Shown piece after piece: positions 6,966 through 12,324 of a stretch of 12,324 nucleotides of DNA. This stretch comes from UBA2160 sp964588665. GTDB lineage: Bacteria > Chloroflexota > Dehalococcoidia > Lucifugimonadales > UBA1123. Position 1 is the first letter of the stretch, and each line of letters starts with the position of its first letter. The notes under the pieces were generated by a model. The model was not told the origin of the DNA. It saw only the letters and a list, made by a program, of their open reading frames with translations, and searched no databases. The stretch is from positions 1 to 12,324 of the forward strand of contig CAZPQQ010000086.1 in assembly GCA_964588665.1 (NCBI GenBank). Reading direction: 5' to 3'. Position numbers and translations under genes: made by a program.

Positions 6966-7283
6966 TCAATTCAGCGTCAACCCGCCGCCGTTGGATTCGT
7001 TGAAGTCCCGCGAGCTGTAGACGCCCAGATCCTGCCCCTGGTGCACGTGCACCACGAGTTCCTGTTGGACGATGCCCATGGCGTCCAGCAGGTCCTCCTC
7101 AACCATGGAGATGAGATCCTTTACGTCGTCTTGGGTGAGGCTCTCGATGATGGTCAGCGTGGCGTGCACGTCAACGTCCGCGAAATGAACGTCGAGCCTG
7201 CCGATGATCGCTGACTCCTCTTTGACCGTGTAGCACTCCGAAAACGGAGTGCGAACCTCTCGTTGGAAGTTGTACTTGGGCAT
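6966..7283 (-). CDS. Conserved-looking 105-aa hypothetical protein
   Basis: The 105-aa product is acidic and probably cytoplasmic, with no signal peptide or membrane span. It opens PKYNFQREVRTPFSECYTV, then ESAIIGRLDVHFADVDVHATL, a likely beta-hairpin, followed by an acidic helix around DDVKDLISMVEEDLLD and a strand ELVVHVHQGQDLGVYS. I recall proteins of this plan (GRLD.HF...V.ATL....L....I.DLI..IDEDLV....V.V.QG...G.YS) as uncharacterised in Chloroflexota, but I know no name. The ATG at 7283 is preceded by GAGGAGG on the minus strand, an excellent ribosome-binding site; upstream in-frame codons are arginine/proline-rich and run into proA. It lies 149 nt after the proA stop on the same strand, so it could be the third gene of the proBA transcript. 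Confidence 0.75.
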   Translation of the reverse strand: MPKYNFQREVRTPFSECYTVKEESAIIGRLDVHFADVDVHATLTIIESLTQDDVKDLISMVEEDLLDAMGIVQQELVVHVHQGQDLGVYSSRDFNESNGGGLTLN

Positions 7284-7432
7284 CGGGCCTCCTCTCGTGT
7301 TGGCGCCGGGTTCCTGAGACCCTGGTGAAATCCCTGGCGAGTCGTTTCGCGCTGCGCGCGAGGTCAATCTTGAGACCGCCCATGAGCGCGGAGGCGTTGA
7401 GATGGGTCGACAGCGACCGAACGAGTCCGGCG

Positions 7433-8707
7433 CTACGGGCGCACTTGACCTCTTCCGACGACCGTCCATTTGTACGAAGTCAGTTCGCGCAGTCCCATCG
7501 GACCTCGCGCGTGAAACTTGTCGGTGCTGATGGCCAGTTCCGTTCCAAGGCCAAGCTGTGCGCCGTCGTTGAACCGGGTGGAGGCGTTGACGAACACGGC
7601 GCTGGAGTCGACCTCGTCCAGAAATCGCATGGCGGCGGTGTAGTCCTCGGTGACGATGGCGTCTGAGTGTCCCGATCCATACGTCTCGATGTGGTCAAGT
7701 GCGTCGTCGAGCGAATCGACGACCCGCACGCCCGCTGTCAGCGAGAGATGCTCGGTGGACCAGTCCTCTTCAGTGGCGGGCGCGATTTGCAGCCCGTCCA
7801 TCGGCCCCAACACGCTGATGGCCCGTCCGTCGCAGCGCATCTCGACGCCTGCCTCGGCCAACCGGACGCCCATCAGCGGGAGGTAACTCGGCGCCACGCG
7901 TGAGTGCACAAGTATCGTGTCCAGGGCGTTGCAGACCGATGGACGCTGGACCTTGGCGTTGAACACGATTTCGACTGCCATGTCGAGGTCCGCGGCGGAG
8001 TCCACGTAGGTATGACAAACGCCAACCCCGCCCGTGATCGCCGGCATGGTCGCCTCCTCGGCGACGCGGTTGATCAACTGCTGTCCGCCTCGTGGCACAA
8101 TCAGGTCGATCTTCCCTTTCGCTTTGAGCATCTGCCCGACGATGGCGCGGTCGGTGGATTCGATGAACTGGACCGCCTCTGACGAGAGTCCGGCATCGGC
8201 GACGGCGTCGCTGACCAGCCCCGCGAGCACGGTGTTGGAGTGGATCGCCTCTTTGCCTCCGCGCAGGATGATGGCGTTTCCGGACTTCAGGCACAGCACA
8301 GAGATGTCCACGGTGACGTTGGGGCGGCTCTCGTATATCGCGCCGACCACGCCCAGCGGGACGCGGCGTCGTCCGACCTGCAATCCGTTGGGGAGGGTTC
8401 GCTGATCGGTGACCTCGCCCACCGGGTCGGGCAGCGTCACGACGTTGCGTACGTCGGCTGCGATCCCATCGAGTCGGTCGGGTGTCAACAGTAACCGGTC
8501 CAGCAGCGCTTCGCTCAGGCCGTTCTGCCGTCCCACGTCGCAGTCGAGTGCGTTGGCCTCCAGGATCGCGGCTTCTCGCGACTTGAGGCCTTCGGCGATG
8601 TTCAGCAGAGCCTGGTCTTTGGCCTCGCCCTTGGACTTGGCAAGCTCTCTGGCGCCGCGTCTAGCAGCCTCGGCCTTGCCGGTCAATTCGTCCGTAATTG
8701 TCTGCAT
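7433..8707 (-). CDS. proA: Gamma-glutamyl phosphate reductase ProA
   Basis: ProA reduces gamma-glutamyl phosphate with NADPH to glutamate-5-semialdehyde, the second step of proline synthesis, in the cytoplasm. The 424-aa product is close to the usual 415-420 aa. Landmarks: RRVPLGVVGAIYESRPNVT (114-132), the cofactor-domain opening; ILRGGKEAIHSN (147-158); PRGGQQLI (205-212); the active-site region KVQRPSVCNALDT with catalytic C259; HSDAIVTED (347-355); VFVNASTRFNDG (371-382); and GLGTELAISTDKFHARGPMG (386-405), a strongly conserved end motif. I chose the ATG at 8707 because AGGAG lies 8 nt upstream; a TTG at 8755 would add 16 residues and overlap proB by 8 nt. It is 40 nt downstream of proB on the same strand. 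Confidence 0.96.
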   Translation of the reverse strand: MQTITDELTGKAEAARRGARELAKSKGEAKDQALLNIAEGLKSREAAILEANALDCDVGRQNGLSEALLDRLLLTPDRLDGIAADVRNVVTLPDPVGEVTDQRTLPNGLQVGRRRVPLGVVGAIYESRPNVTVDISVLCLKSGNAIILRGGKEAIHSNTVLAGLVSDAVADAGLSSEAVQFIESTDRAIVGQMLKAKGKIDLIVPRGGQQLINRVAEEATMPAITGGVGVCHTYVDSAADLDMAVEIVFNAKVQRPSVCNALDTILVHSRVAPSYLPLMGVRLAEAGVEMRCDGRAISVLGPMDGLQIAPATEEDWSTEHLSLTAGVRVVDSLDDALDHIETYGSGHSDAIVTEDYTAAMRFLDEVDSSAVFVNASTRFNDGAQLGLGTELAISTDKFHARGPMGLRELTSYKWTVVGRGQVRP

Positions 8708-8747
8708 CGGCGTGCTCCTGTGTCGGTTGACGGCGCCGGGTTTGTCG

Positions 8748-9923
8748 TCAGCCAAGGACGACCATGTTGTTTCGATGCACCGCCTCGTCCCCGAAGTGAT
8801 GGCCCAGCGTCTCCGCTATCTGATCGGACTGCATCCGGCTGATGATGGAGATGTCCTCGTAAGAGTAGTTGCTGATGCCGCAGGCGATCTGCTCGTTGTC
8901 CGCCTTCACTATCGTCACGATGTCCCCGCGCGCGAAGCTTCCTCGAGCCTCGATGATCCCCGCGGGAAGCAGGCTTCGATTATGCGAAACCAGAGCGCGA
9001 GCGGCGCCTTCGTCCACCACAATGGTCCCGGTGTCGGACGCCTGGCTGAGCATCCAGCGTTTGCGGCTTTCGAGCCGAGTGCTAGTCGCCGGAAAGAAGG
9101 TTCCGAGAGACTCGCCTTCGGTGAGCCTGACGATAGCGTTGGGTATGCGTCCGTTCGCAATCACCGCATCCACGCCTGAGGCCGTTGCTAGTCGCGCGGC
9201 CTCGAGTTTCGTCGCCATGCCGCCACGGCCCTGATTCTGCCACGAAGGGCCGCCCATCGACTCGATGTCGTCGCTGAGCCGCTCGACGCTGGGGATGAGC
9301 TTCGCGTCCGGGTCGATGTGAGGATCGGCCGTGTACAAGCCACCCACCTCGCCCAACATCACCAGTAGGTCGGCATCGACTATGTTTGCGACCATCGCCG
9401 ACAGCGTGTCGTTGTCGCCAAAGACCTCGCCGGACAGTTCGTCGACGGAGACGACGTCGTTCTCGTTGATGATCGGCGCCACGTCGTGTTCGAGCAGTCC
9501 AAGGAGCGTGTTGCGGACGTTCAGGTAGCCCAATCGGTCACTCAAATCTCGTCGCGACAGCAACGCCTGGGCAACGGCGATATCGTGCCAGTCGAACAAC
9601 TGCTCGTAGGCGTTCATCAGCCTGGTTTGACCCACCGCGGCCAACACCTGCCGCATCGGCGTTCCGTGGTTCGTGGACTTCTTTCGCAGCACGTGCTGGC
9701 CCGCGGAGACGGCGCCGGAGGATACGAGCATGATCTGGCATCCTCGGGCTTGGAGCCGTGCGATCTGCCCCACCAGGGTTGCCAGCATTTCCAGGTCGAG
9801 GCGGTCGGTCCCGCCAGTCAGCAGAGATGTTCCCGCTTTGACCACGACGCGGCGGTACCGTCGTTGCGTGTCAGACCCGCTGCCAACGGCGGGTTGTGTG
9901 GAGGCGTGGTCTTGAAGCTTCAT
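8748..9923 (-). CDS. proB: Glutamate 5-kinase ProB with C-terminal PUA domain
   Basis: ProB phosphorylates glutamate to gamma-glutamyl phosphate, the first and normally proline-inhibited step of proline synthesis. The 391-aa product has an amino-acid-kinase domain (about 24-280): RRVVVKAGTSLLTGG (24-38), MLVSSGAVSAGQ (65-76), LSRRDLSDRLGYLNVRNTL (122-140), APIINENDVVSVDE (149-162), FGDNDTLSAMVA (168-179), GGLYTADP (194-201) and GRGGMATKLEAARLA (232-246), then a PUA domain (about 299-375) beginning GTIVVDEGAARAL. It is longer than the 367-aa E. coli enzyme through a 23-residue polar N-terminal extension; no better start exists in frame. The Shine-Dalgarno is weak. Transcription likely starts near 9962 from the promoter at 9969-9977. 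Confidence 0.95.
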   Translation of the reverse strand: MKLQDHASTQPAVGSGSDTQRRYRRVVVKAGTSLLTGGTDRLDLEMLATLVGQIARLQARGCQIMLVSSGAVSAGQHVLRKKSTNHGTPMRQVLAAVGQTRLMNAYEQLFDWHDIAVAQALLSRRDLSDRLGYLNVRNTLLGLLEHDVAPIINENDVVSVDELSGEVFGDNDTLSAMVANIVDADLLVMLGEVGGLYTADPHIDPDAKLIPSVERLSDDIESMGGPSWQNQGRGGMATKLEAARLATASGVDAVIANGRIPNAIVRLTEGESLGTFFPATSTRLESRKRWMLSQASDTGTIVVDEGAARALVSHNRSLLPAGIIEARGSFARGDIVTIVKADNEQIACGISNYSYEDISIISRMQSDQIAETLGHHFGDEAVHRNNMVVLG

Positions 9924-9945
9924 TGCGTGGGCTCAGGCGCTGGAT

Positions 9946-9962
9946 GTCGCCTTTCCGGCGAC
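9946..9962 (-). promoter_or_regulatory. Perfect stem-loop at the predicted 5' end of the proBA mRNA
   Basis: On the minus strand GTCGCC-GGAAA-GGCGAC forms a perfect 6-bp stem with a 5-nt loop. Its first base coincides with the transcription start predicted from the -10 box at 9974-9969. A 5'-terminal hairpin of this kind can shield an mRNA from 5'-end-dependent decay; that role is inferred. Confidence 0.45.
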
Positions 9963-9968
9963 GCACAC

Positions 9969-9977
9969 ATTATAACA
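9969..9977 (-). promoter_or_regulatory. Extended -10 promoter for proBA
   Basis: On the minus strand the sequence TGTTATAAT gives a perfect TATAAT with the extended -10 TG one base upstream. No TTGACA-like -35 is visible. Start predicted near 9962 leaves a leader of about 38 nt before the proB ATG at 9923. The same 9-mer lies at 573-581. Confidence 0.55.
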
Positions 9978-9993
9978 CCGGCCCGCAGCCAGA

Positions 9994-10017
9994 CGCCTGC
10001 GACCCGCTGCGCAGGCG
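9994..10017. other. Perfect 8-bp hairpin upstream of the proB promoter
   Basis: CGCCTGCG-ACCCGCTG-CGCAGGCG is a perfect 8-bp inverted repeat with an 8-nt loop, 17 bp upstream of the proB extended -10. It could be an operator for a dimeric regulator or a hairpin isolating the divergent units. It has no T-tract, so it is not a classical terminator. Confidence 0.4.
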
Positions 10018-10226
10018 ACTCGACCAGTCTTGCCTCAATCCCGATCCGGCTCGCCGGGCGCATCGACCGCCGCATCCGTCGCAGCTCGCCCGACGGCTGC
10101 CGAGACCGCGACCGTTTAGCTTCGCTGGTTGCCGGAACACGCGCTTCCAGCCGTTCCCACAGCCCGACACCGACAACTGTATTTGATGGTTAACGGGACG
10201 TGATCTGATACTTAACGCCACATTAA

Positions 10227-10256
10227 TTGACACCATTCAGCCGGTGTGATTACATT
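10227..10256 (+). promoter_or_regulatory. Candidate promoter for the secreted-protein gene
   Basis: A perfect -35 TTGACA (10227-10232) is followed after 18 nt by TACATT (10251-10256), a 4-of-6 match to the -10 box, inside the AT-rich island. Start near 10263 would give a leader of about 220 nt. TATAAC at 10296-10301 is an alternative -10 without a good -35. Confidence 0.35.
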
Positions 10257-10288
10257 TCACGTGGTTAATTGTATTATTACCTTATGAA

Positions 10289-10415
10289 CCTTGTTTATAA
10301 CAGGGAAGAGTGAAATGTTTGCTAAGCAAAGTGCCTATTAACAGCGCGCCTGTTTCCATGACGATCTAGCTCGTCCCAAGGCAGGCGCTGTCCGATGCCG
10401 CCTCCCAACTGGGAG
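10289..10415 (+). promoter_or_regulatory. Structured 5' leader candidate, three or four hairpins
   Basis: Successive inverted repeats are CCTTGTT-TAT-AACAGGG (10289-10305), TTTGC-TAA-GCAAA (10318-10330), a longer arm pairing GCGCCTG (10346-10352) with CAGGCGC (10382-10388) that encloses GACGA-TCTAGC-TCGTC (10360-10375), and CTCCC-AACT-GGGAG (10402-10415). The anti-Shine-Dalgarno-like CTCCC at 10402-10406 could pair with GGGAG at 10411-10415 or with the identical GGGAG in the ribosome-binding site (10477-10481). This fits a regulatory leader, but I recognise no known riboswitch core. Confidence 0.35.
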
Positions 10416-10483
10416 CCAGGCGAATTCCTGCCTTTGATTCGAGCGCACCGTACATACCGTCTGCACACATTCAAGGGGGAGCT

Positions 10484-10831
10484 ATGTCCACCGACGCCTC
10501 TATTCGGGCGACCAGACGATTCCGATTGCCGTCTCTTGTTCTGGTCGCAACGTTAACGGCTTTCGCCGTCTTGTTCATGGTCGAGTGGGCCGAATTCGGA
10601 CCCGCATTGGCCGACCATGTCCCCCAGCCGAATGTCGTCGAAGTGTACAACGTCGATTTCGTTACAGATGACCAGAGCATGTGGGGGCCGCGGCCACGTG
10701 CCATGCTCACAGACCGTGCCGATCGTGGCGTTGACGTTTCCACTGTCGCCGCCGTTCACACCGCCGCCATCCGACCCGCCGTGCCCTCCCCCCGCGCCTC
10801 CTGGATCGCCGGCCCCACCGCCTTCGCCTGA
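10484..10831 (+). CDS. Secreted PKD-type protein, 5' part with signal peptide (frameshifted)
   Basis: This frame carries the start of the large secreted protein whose body continues one frame over. The first 43 residues are a signal peptide: basic stretch RATRRFR (8-14), hydrophobic core about 16-33 (LPSLVLVATLTAFAVLF) and a likely cleavage site ALA-DH (41-45). The segment to about W67-G68 (VVEVYNVDFVTDDQSMWG, 51-68) looks genuine. After about 10690 the frame turns into an alanine/arginine-rich run and stops at 10831, while frame 3 takes on coherent protein-like sequence. The ATG at 10484 follows AGGGGGAG, a strong ribosome-binding site. One extra base around the G5/CCGCGG run (10683-10693) would explain the break. 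It may be a sequencing error, a real pseudogene, or recoding. Confidence 0.7.
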   Translation: MSTDASIRATRRFRLPSLVLVATLTAFAVLFMVEWAEFGPALADHVPQPNVVEVYNVDFVTDDQSMWGPRPRAMLTDRADRGVDVSTVAAVHTAAIRPAVPSPRASWIAGPTAFA

Positions 10832-12324
10832 GCCCCCCTCGCCTCCAACACCCCCGATCCCGAGCGTCCCCGATTCGATCGGGCTGGTGGGCAGCATCCA
10901 GTCCGTTGGCGGCCAGTATGGATTCCCAGGCGGCAGTTTTGGCGCCGAGTTGGAGATGAGCGCGCGAGGAGCCGCCGGATTGAACGCGCTCTTTTACGGC
11001 TTCAACGAGAGGCAGATCGACGTAGACTACCCCGTGCAAGTGAGCCTTACCCGGCCCGCGGTGGATTCGTTCAGAGCCGGAGACACCGTGACAATAACGT
11101 CTAGCTGGCGACCCCGACCCGGAGCCGAGTTGGCAACGGCGCCGCCGGATAGAGGGTCAGTTGGAATCGAGGCGTTCCTCGGGCTCCACGCGGACATCGA
11201 CGCAGAGATATGCGTCTATGAATGCGAGAGTGTCGAGATATTCGACCTGCACTATGACACGACGCCTTCAAGGCTGCTCACGGCAGACTCTCTGATAGGG
11301 ATCGACAACCGCCAGTCGCTAGAGTGCCTTGCGGCTGTCGCTCCGGTCTGCGCATTCGCACGACTCCCCAACATCCAGACACAGTCAACCGCCAACGGCC
11401 GCACCGTGACCGCGTCGGGCCAGGACACGTTCATCGACGTCGTCGCGGACATCGACGCCCACTACACCATCGCTCGCGGCCTGCCGCCGCTGGGCGCTCA
11501 GACGCCGGACCTGGGACTTCCGGGACCTCTGGGTGACGTCGATGCGTTTTACGACGTCCTCGACGTCAAGTCGGAACTGGCGATCACTCAAGTCCAGGAC
11601 TTCGACTTTGACCCGCGAATCGAAGTGGTGCTGCAGTTCGGCCAACCGGTCCAGTTCACGGTGTACGACGGAGGCGACGGCTACTGCGGCCTGCCGTCGA
11701 CCGTGTGCTCGGGAATCTCGAGCCTCGTGGTCATGCGGGCGGACCACGAGGTCGACATCGTGACGCCGACCTTCAGAATGGACCCAGACTACGCCAACTT
11801 CCTCAACGACACGGTCACGAACTTCCGCTCAGACCTGACGACGGTCGTCGGACGGTCGTCGCTGCAGACGCCACGTGTGTTGGTCGTTCCGTCGATAGTG
11901 CTGGTCCCCGAGATCTGCGTGACGATCTCGCTCCCGATCGGCAAGTCGAAGGAGAAGTGCACGCCAGAGGTGCGATCGCCTGAGGTCTACGCGCCGGAGA
12001 TCGTTGTCGGGCCGCTCGGACCGCTTTTCGAACACGGAATCAACATCTTTTCCAGAGACGAAGAGACCATCTTCACCAAGAACGACGAGTGGTTCGTCGA
12101 GAATCAGGGCGCCTGGGCGCTGGGCGGCTTCAACCAGGAAACGGGCGCTGCTTTCCCGATCAACCCCGAATTCCAGCCGGTGGCCGACATCGTCGGTCCC
12201 GACCTGGTTTCCGAAGGGGAGGTGGCCAGTTTCAGCGCCACAGGGTCCAGCGACCGCGATCCGGCTGAGTGTTGGCTGTCAGCCCAAATGGGACAGATTG
12301 TTAATAGAGACTTTGAGCTGATAT
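10668..12324 (+). CDS. Secreted PKD-type protein, main body (frameshifted, runs off window)
   Basis: This frame is open without a stop from upstream of 10668 to the window edge (552 codons from the in-frame ATG, which has no ribosome-binding site). It continues the signal-peptide gene at 10484. Order of parts: CSQTVPIVALTFP; a proline-rich linker at 10743-10871 (25 of 43 residues proline); then a long beta-rich extracellular body. Cysteines come in close pairs (ICVYEC, LECLAAVAPVC, YCGLPSTVC, ICVTISLPIGKSKEKC), as in disulphide-bonded exported proteins. The end, from about 12178, reads PVADIVGPDLVSEGEVASFS then ATGSSDRDPAE, the opening of a PKD/cadherin-like domain. After codon 12267 the expected Y.W.FGDG motif is missing. 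Function unknown: probably a surface or secreted structural/adhesive protein. Confidence 0.72.
   Translation, partial: MTRACGGRGHVPCSQTVPIVALTFPLSPPFTPPPSDPPCPPPAPPGSPAPPPSPEPPSPPTPPIPSVPDSIGLVGSIQSVGGQYGFPGGSFGAELEMSARGAAGLNALFYGFNERQIDVDYPVQVSLTRPAVDSFRAGDTVTITSSWRPRPGAELATAPPDRGSVGIEAFLGLHADIDAEICVYECESVEIFDLHYDTTPSRLLTADSLIGIDNRQSLECLAAVAPVCAFARLPNIQTQSTANGRTVTASGQDTFIDVVADIDAHYTIARGLPPLGAQTPDLGLPGPLGDVDAFYDVLDVKSELAITQVQDFDFDPRIEVVLQFGQPVQFTVYDGGDGYCGLPSTVCSGISSLVVMRADHEVDIVTPTFRMDPDYANFLNDTVTNFRSDLTTVVGRSSLQTPRVLVVPSIVLVPEICVTISLPIGKSKEKCTPEVRSPEVYAPEIVVGPLGPLFEHGINIFSRDEETIFTKNDEWFVENQGAWALGGFNQETGAAFPINPEFQPVADIVGPDLVSEGEVASFSATGSSDRDPAECWLSAQMGQIVNRDFELI
12270..12324. mobile_element. 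Possible terminus of an inserted element (window edge)
   Basis: The last 55 bases are about 42% G+C, well below the preceding coding DNA, and break the PKD-like motif. They begin TGTTGGCTGTCAGCCCAAAT and contain an imperfect inverted repeat, CTGT-(CAG)-CCCA-AA-TGGG-ACAG (12276-12296). A 5'-TGT end followed by such a repeat is reminiscent of insertion-sequence termini of the IS21 type. No transposase is in view, so this is a hypothesis. Confidence 0.25.

Larger units (their letters stand above)
10018..10483. other. Gene-free stretch with AT-rich island and hairpins
   Basis: No convincing gene lies in this interval between divergent proB and the secreted-protein gene. The first part (to about 10180) is GC-rich with no motif I can name. 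Positions 10201-10320 drop to 35% G+C in a high-GC window and contain a candidate promoter. From about 10289 a run of inverted repeats leads to the start codon at 10484. Confidence 0.6.

Noticed and set aside
9970..10236. 88-codon minus-strand frame upstream of proB
   Set aside because: It overlaps the proB promoter, is rich in Arg, Gly and Ser, and shows no domain or ribosome-binding site.
10300..10350. Resemblance of CAGGGAAGAGTGAAA to the start of a cobalamin riboswitch, or of GCAAAG to c-di-GMP-I
   Set aside because: The invariant downstream boxes of either class are not found, so only a generic structured leader is claimed.
10553..10897. Glycine-rich 114-codon minus-strand frame
   Set aside because: The glycine repeats are simply the reverse complement of the proline-rich linker of the secreted protein; there is no ribosome-binding site.

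Overview
The window is high-GC bacterial chromosome. No gene names the taxon. The combination of a high-GC genome, TTG/ATG starts with purine-rich ribosome-binding sites, HyuA/HyuB and NIPSNAP genes, a DUF6504-like protein, a large secreted PKD-type protein, and dispersed hairpins of the 'GTTGGGG-ACA-CCCCAAC' and 'HPERSRR-coding' kind suggests an uncultured Chloroflexota bacterium (Dehalococcoidia / SAR202-like). This is an inference from recall, with moderate-to-low confidence.

Layout from left to right. Positions 1-64 hold the 5' part of a tRNA-Ser(UGA) on the minus strand, cut by the window edge. A 73-aa membrane protein follows on the minus strand (403-182). A divergent plus-strand unit then begins at an extended -10 promoter (573-581): a DUF6504-like protein and the nucleotidase SurE, 13 nt apart. 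After an 82-nt gap come a NIPSNAP-family protein and a HyuA-type subunit, nearly overlapping (1 nt between stop and start). HyuB, the expected partner, lies 576 nt further on. The two are separated by a 129-aa ribbon-helix-helix-like gene on the opposite strand (4587-4198).

Positions 6549-6965 hold no convincing gene but contain hairpin and repeat-like sequence. Next is a minus-strand proline-biosynthesis operon, proB-proA, followed by a 105-aa conserved-looking hypothetical protein. proB has an extended -10 promoter sharing the 9-mer TGTTATAAT with the DUF6504-surE promoter, and a perfect stem-loop at the predicted transcript 5' end. A 560-nt gene-free stretch (9924-10483) separates proB from a divergent secreted-protein gene. 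It includes an AT-rich island and a run of hairpins that could form a structured leader.

The last gene (10484 to the edge) encodes a signal peptide, a proline-rich linker and a long extracellular body with paired cysteines, ending in the start of a PKD-like domain. It is broken twice: a one-base frameshift near 10683-10690, and an abrupt loss of the PKD motif with a fall in GC at about 12270, which may be the edge of an inserted element.

Functionally, proBA makes glutamate semialdehyde for proline synthesis, SurE is a nucleoside-monophosphate phosphatase, and HyuA/HyuB form an ATP-dependent hydantoinase/oxoprolinase-type amidohydrolase of unknown substrate. I see no clear undescribed system. 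The most unusual points are the split hyuA/hyuB pair, the structured leader and double break of the secreted-protein gene, and the shared extended -10 promoters.
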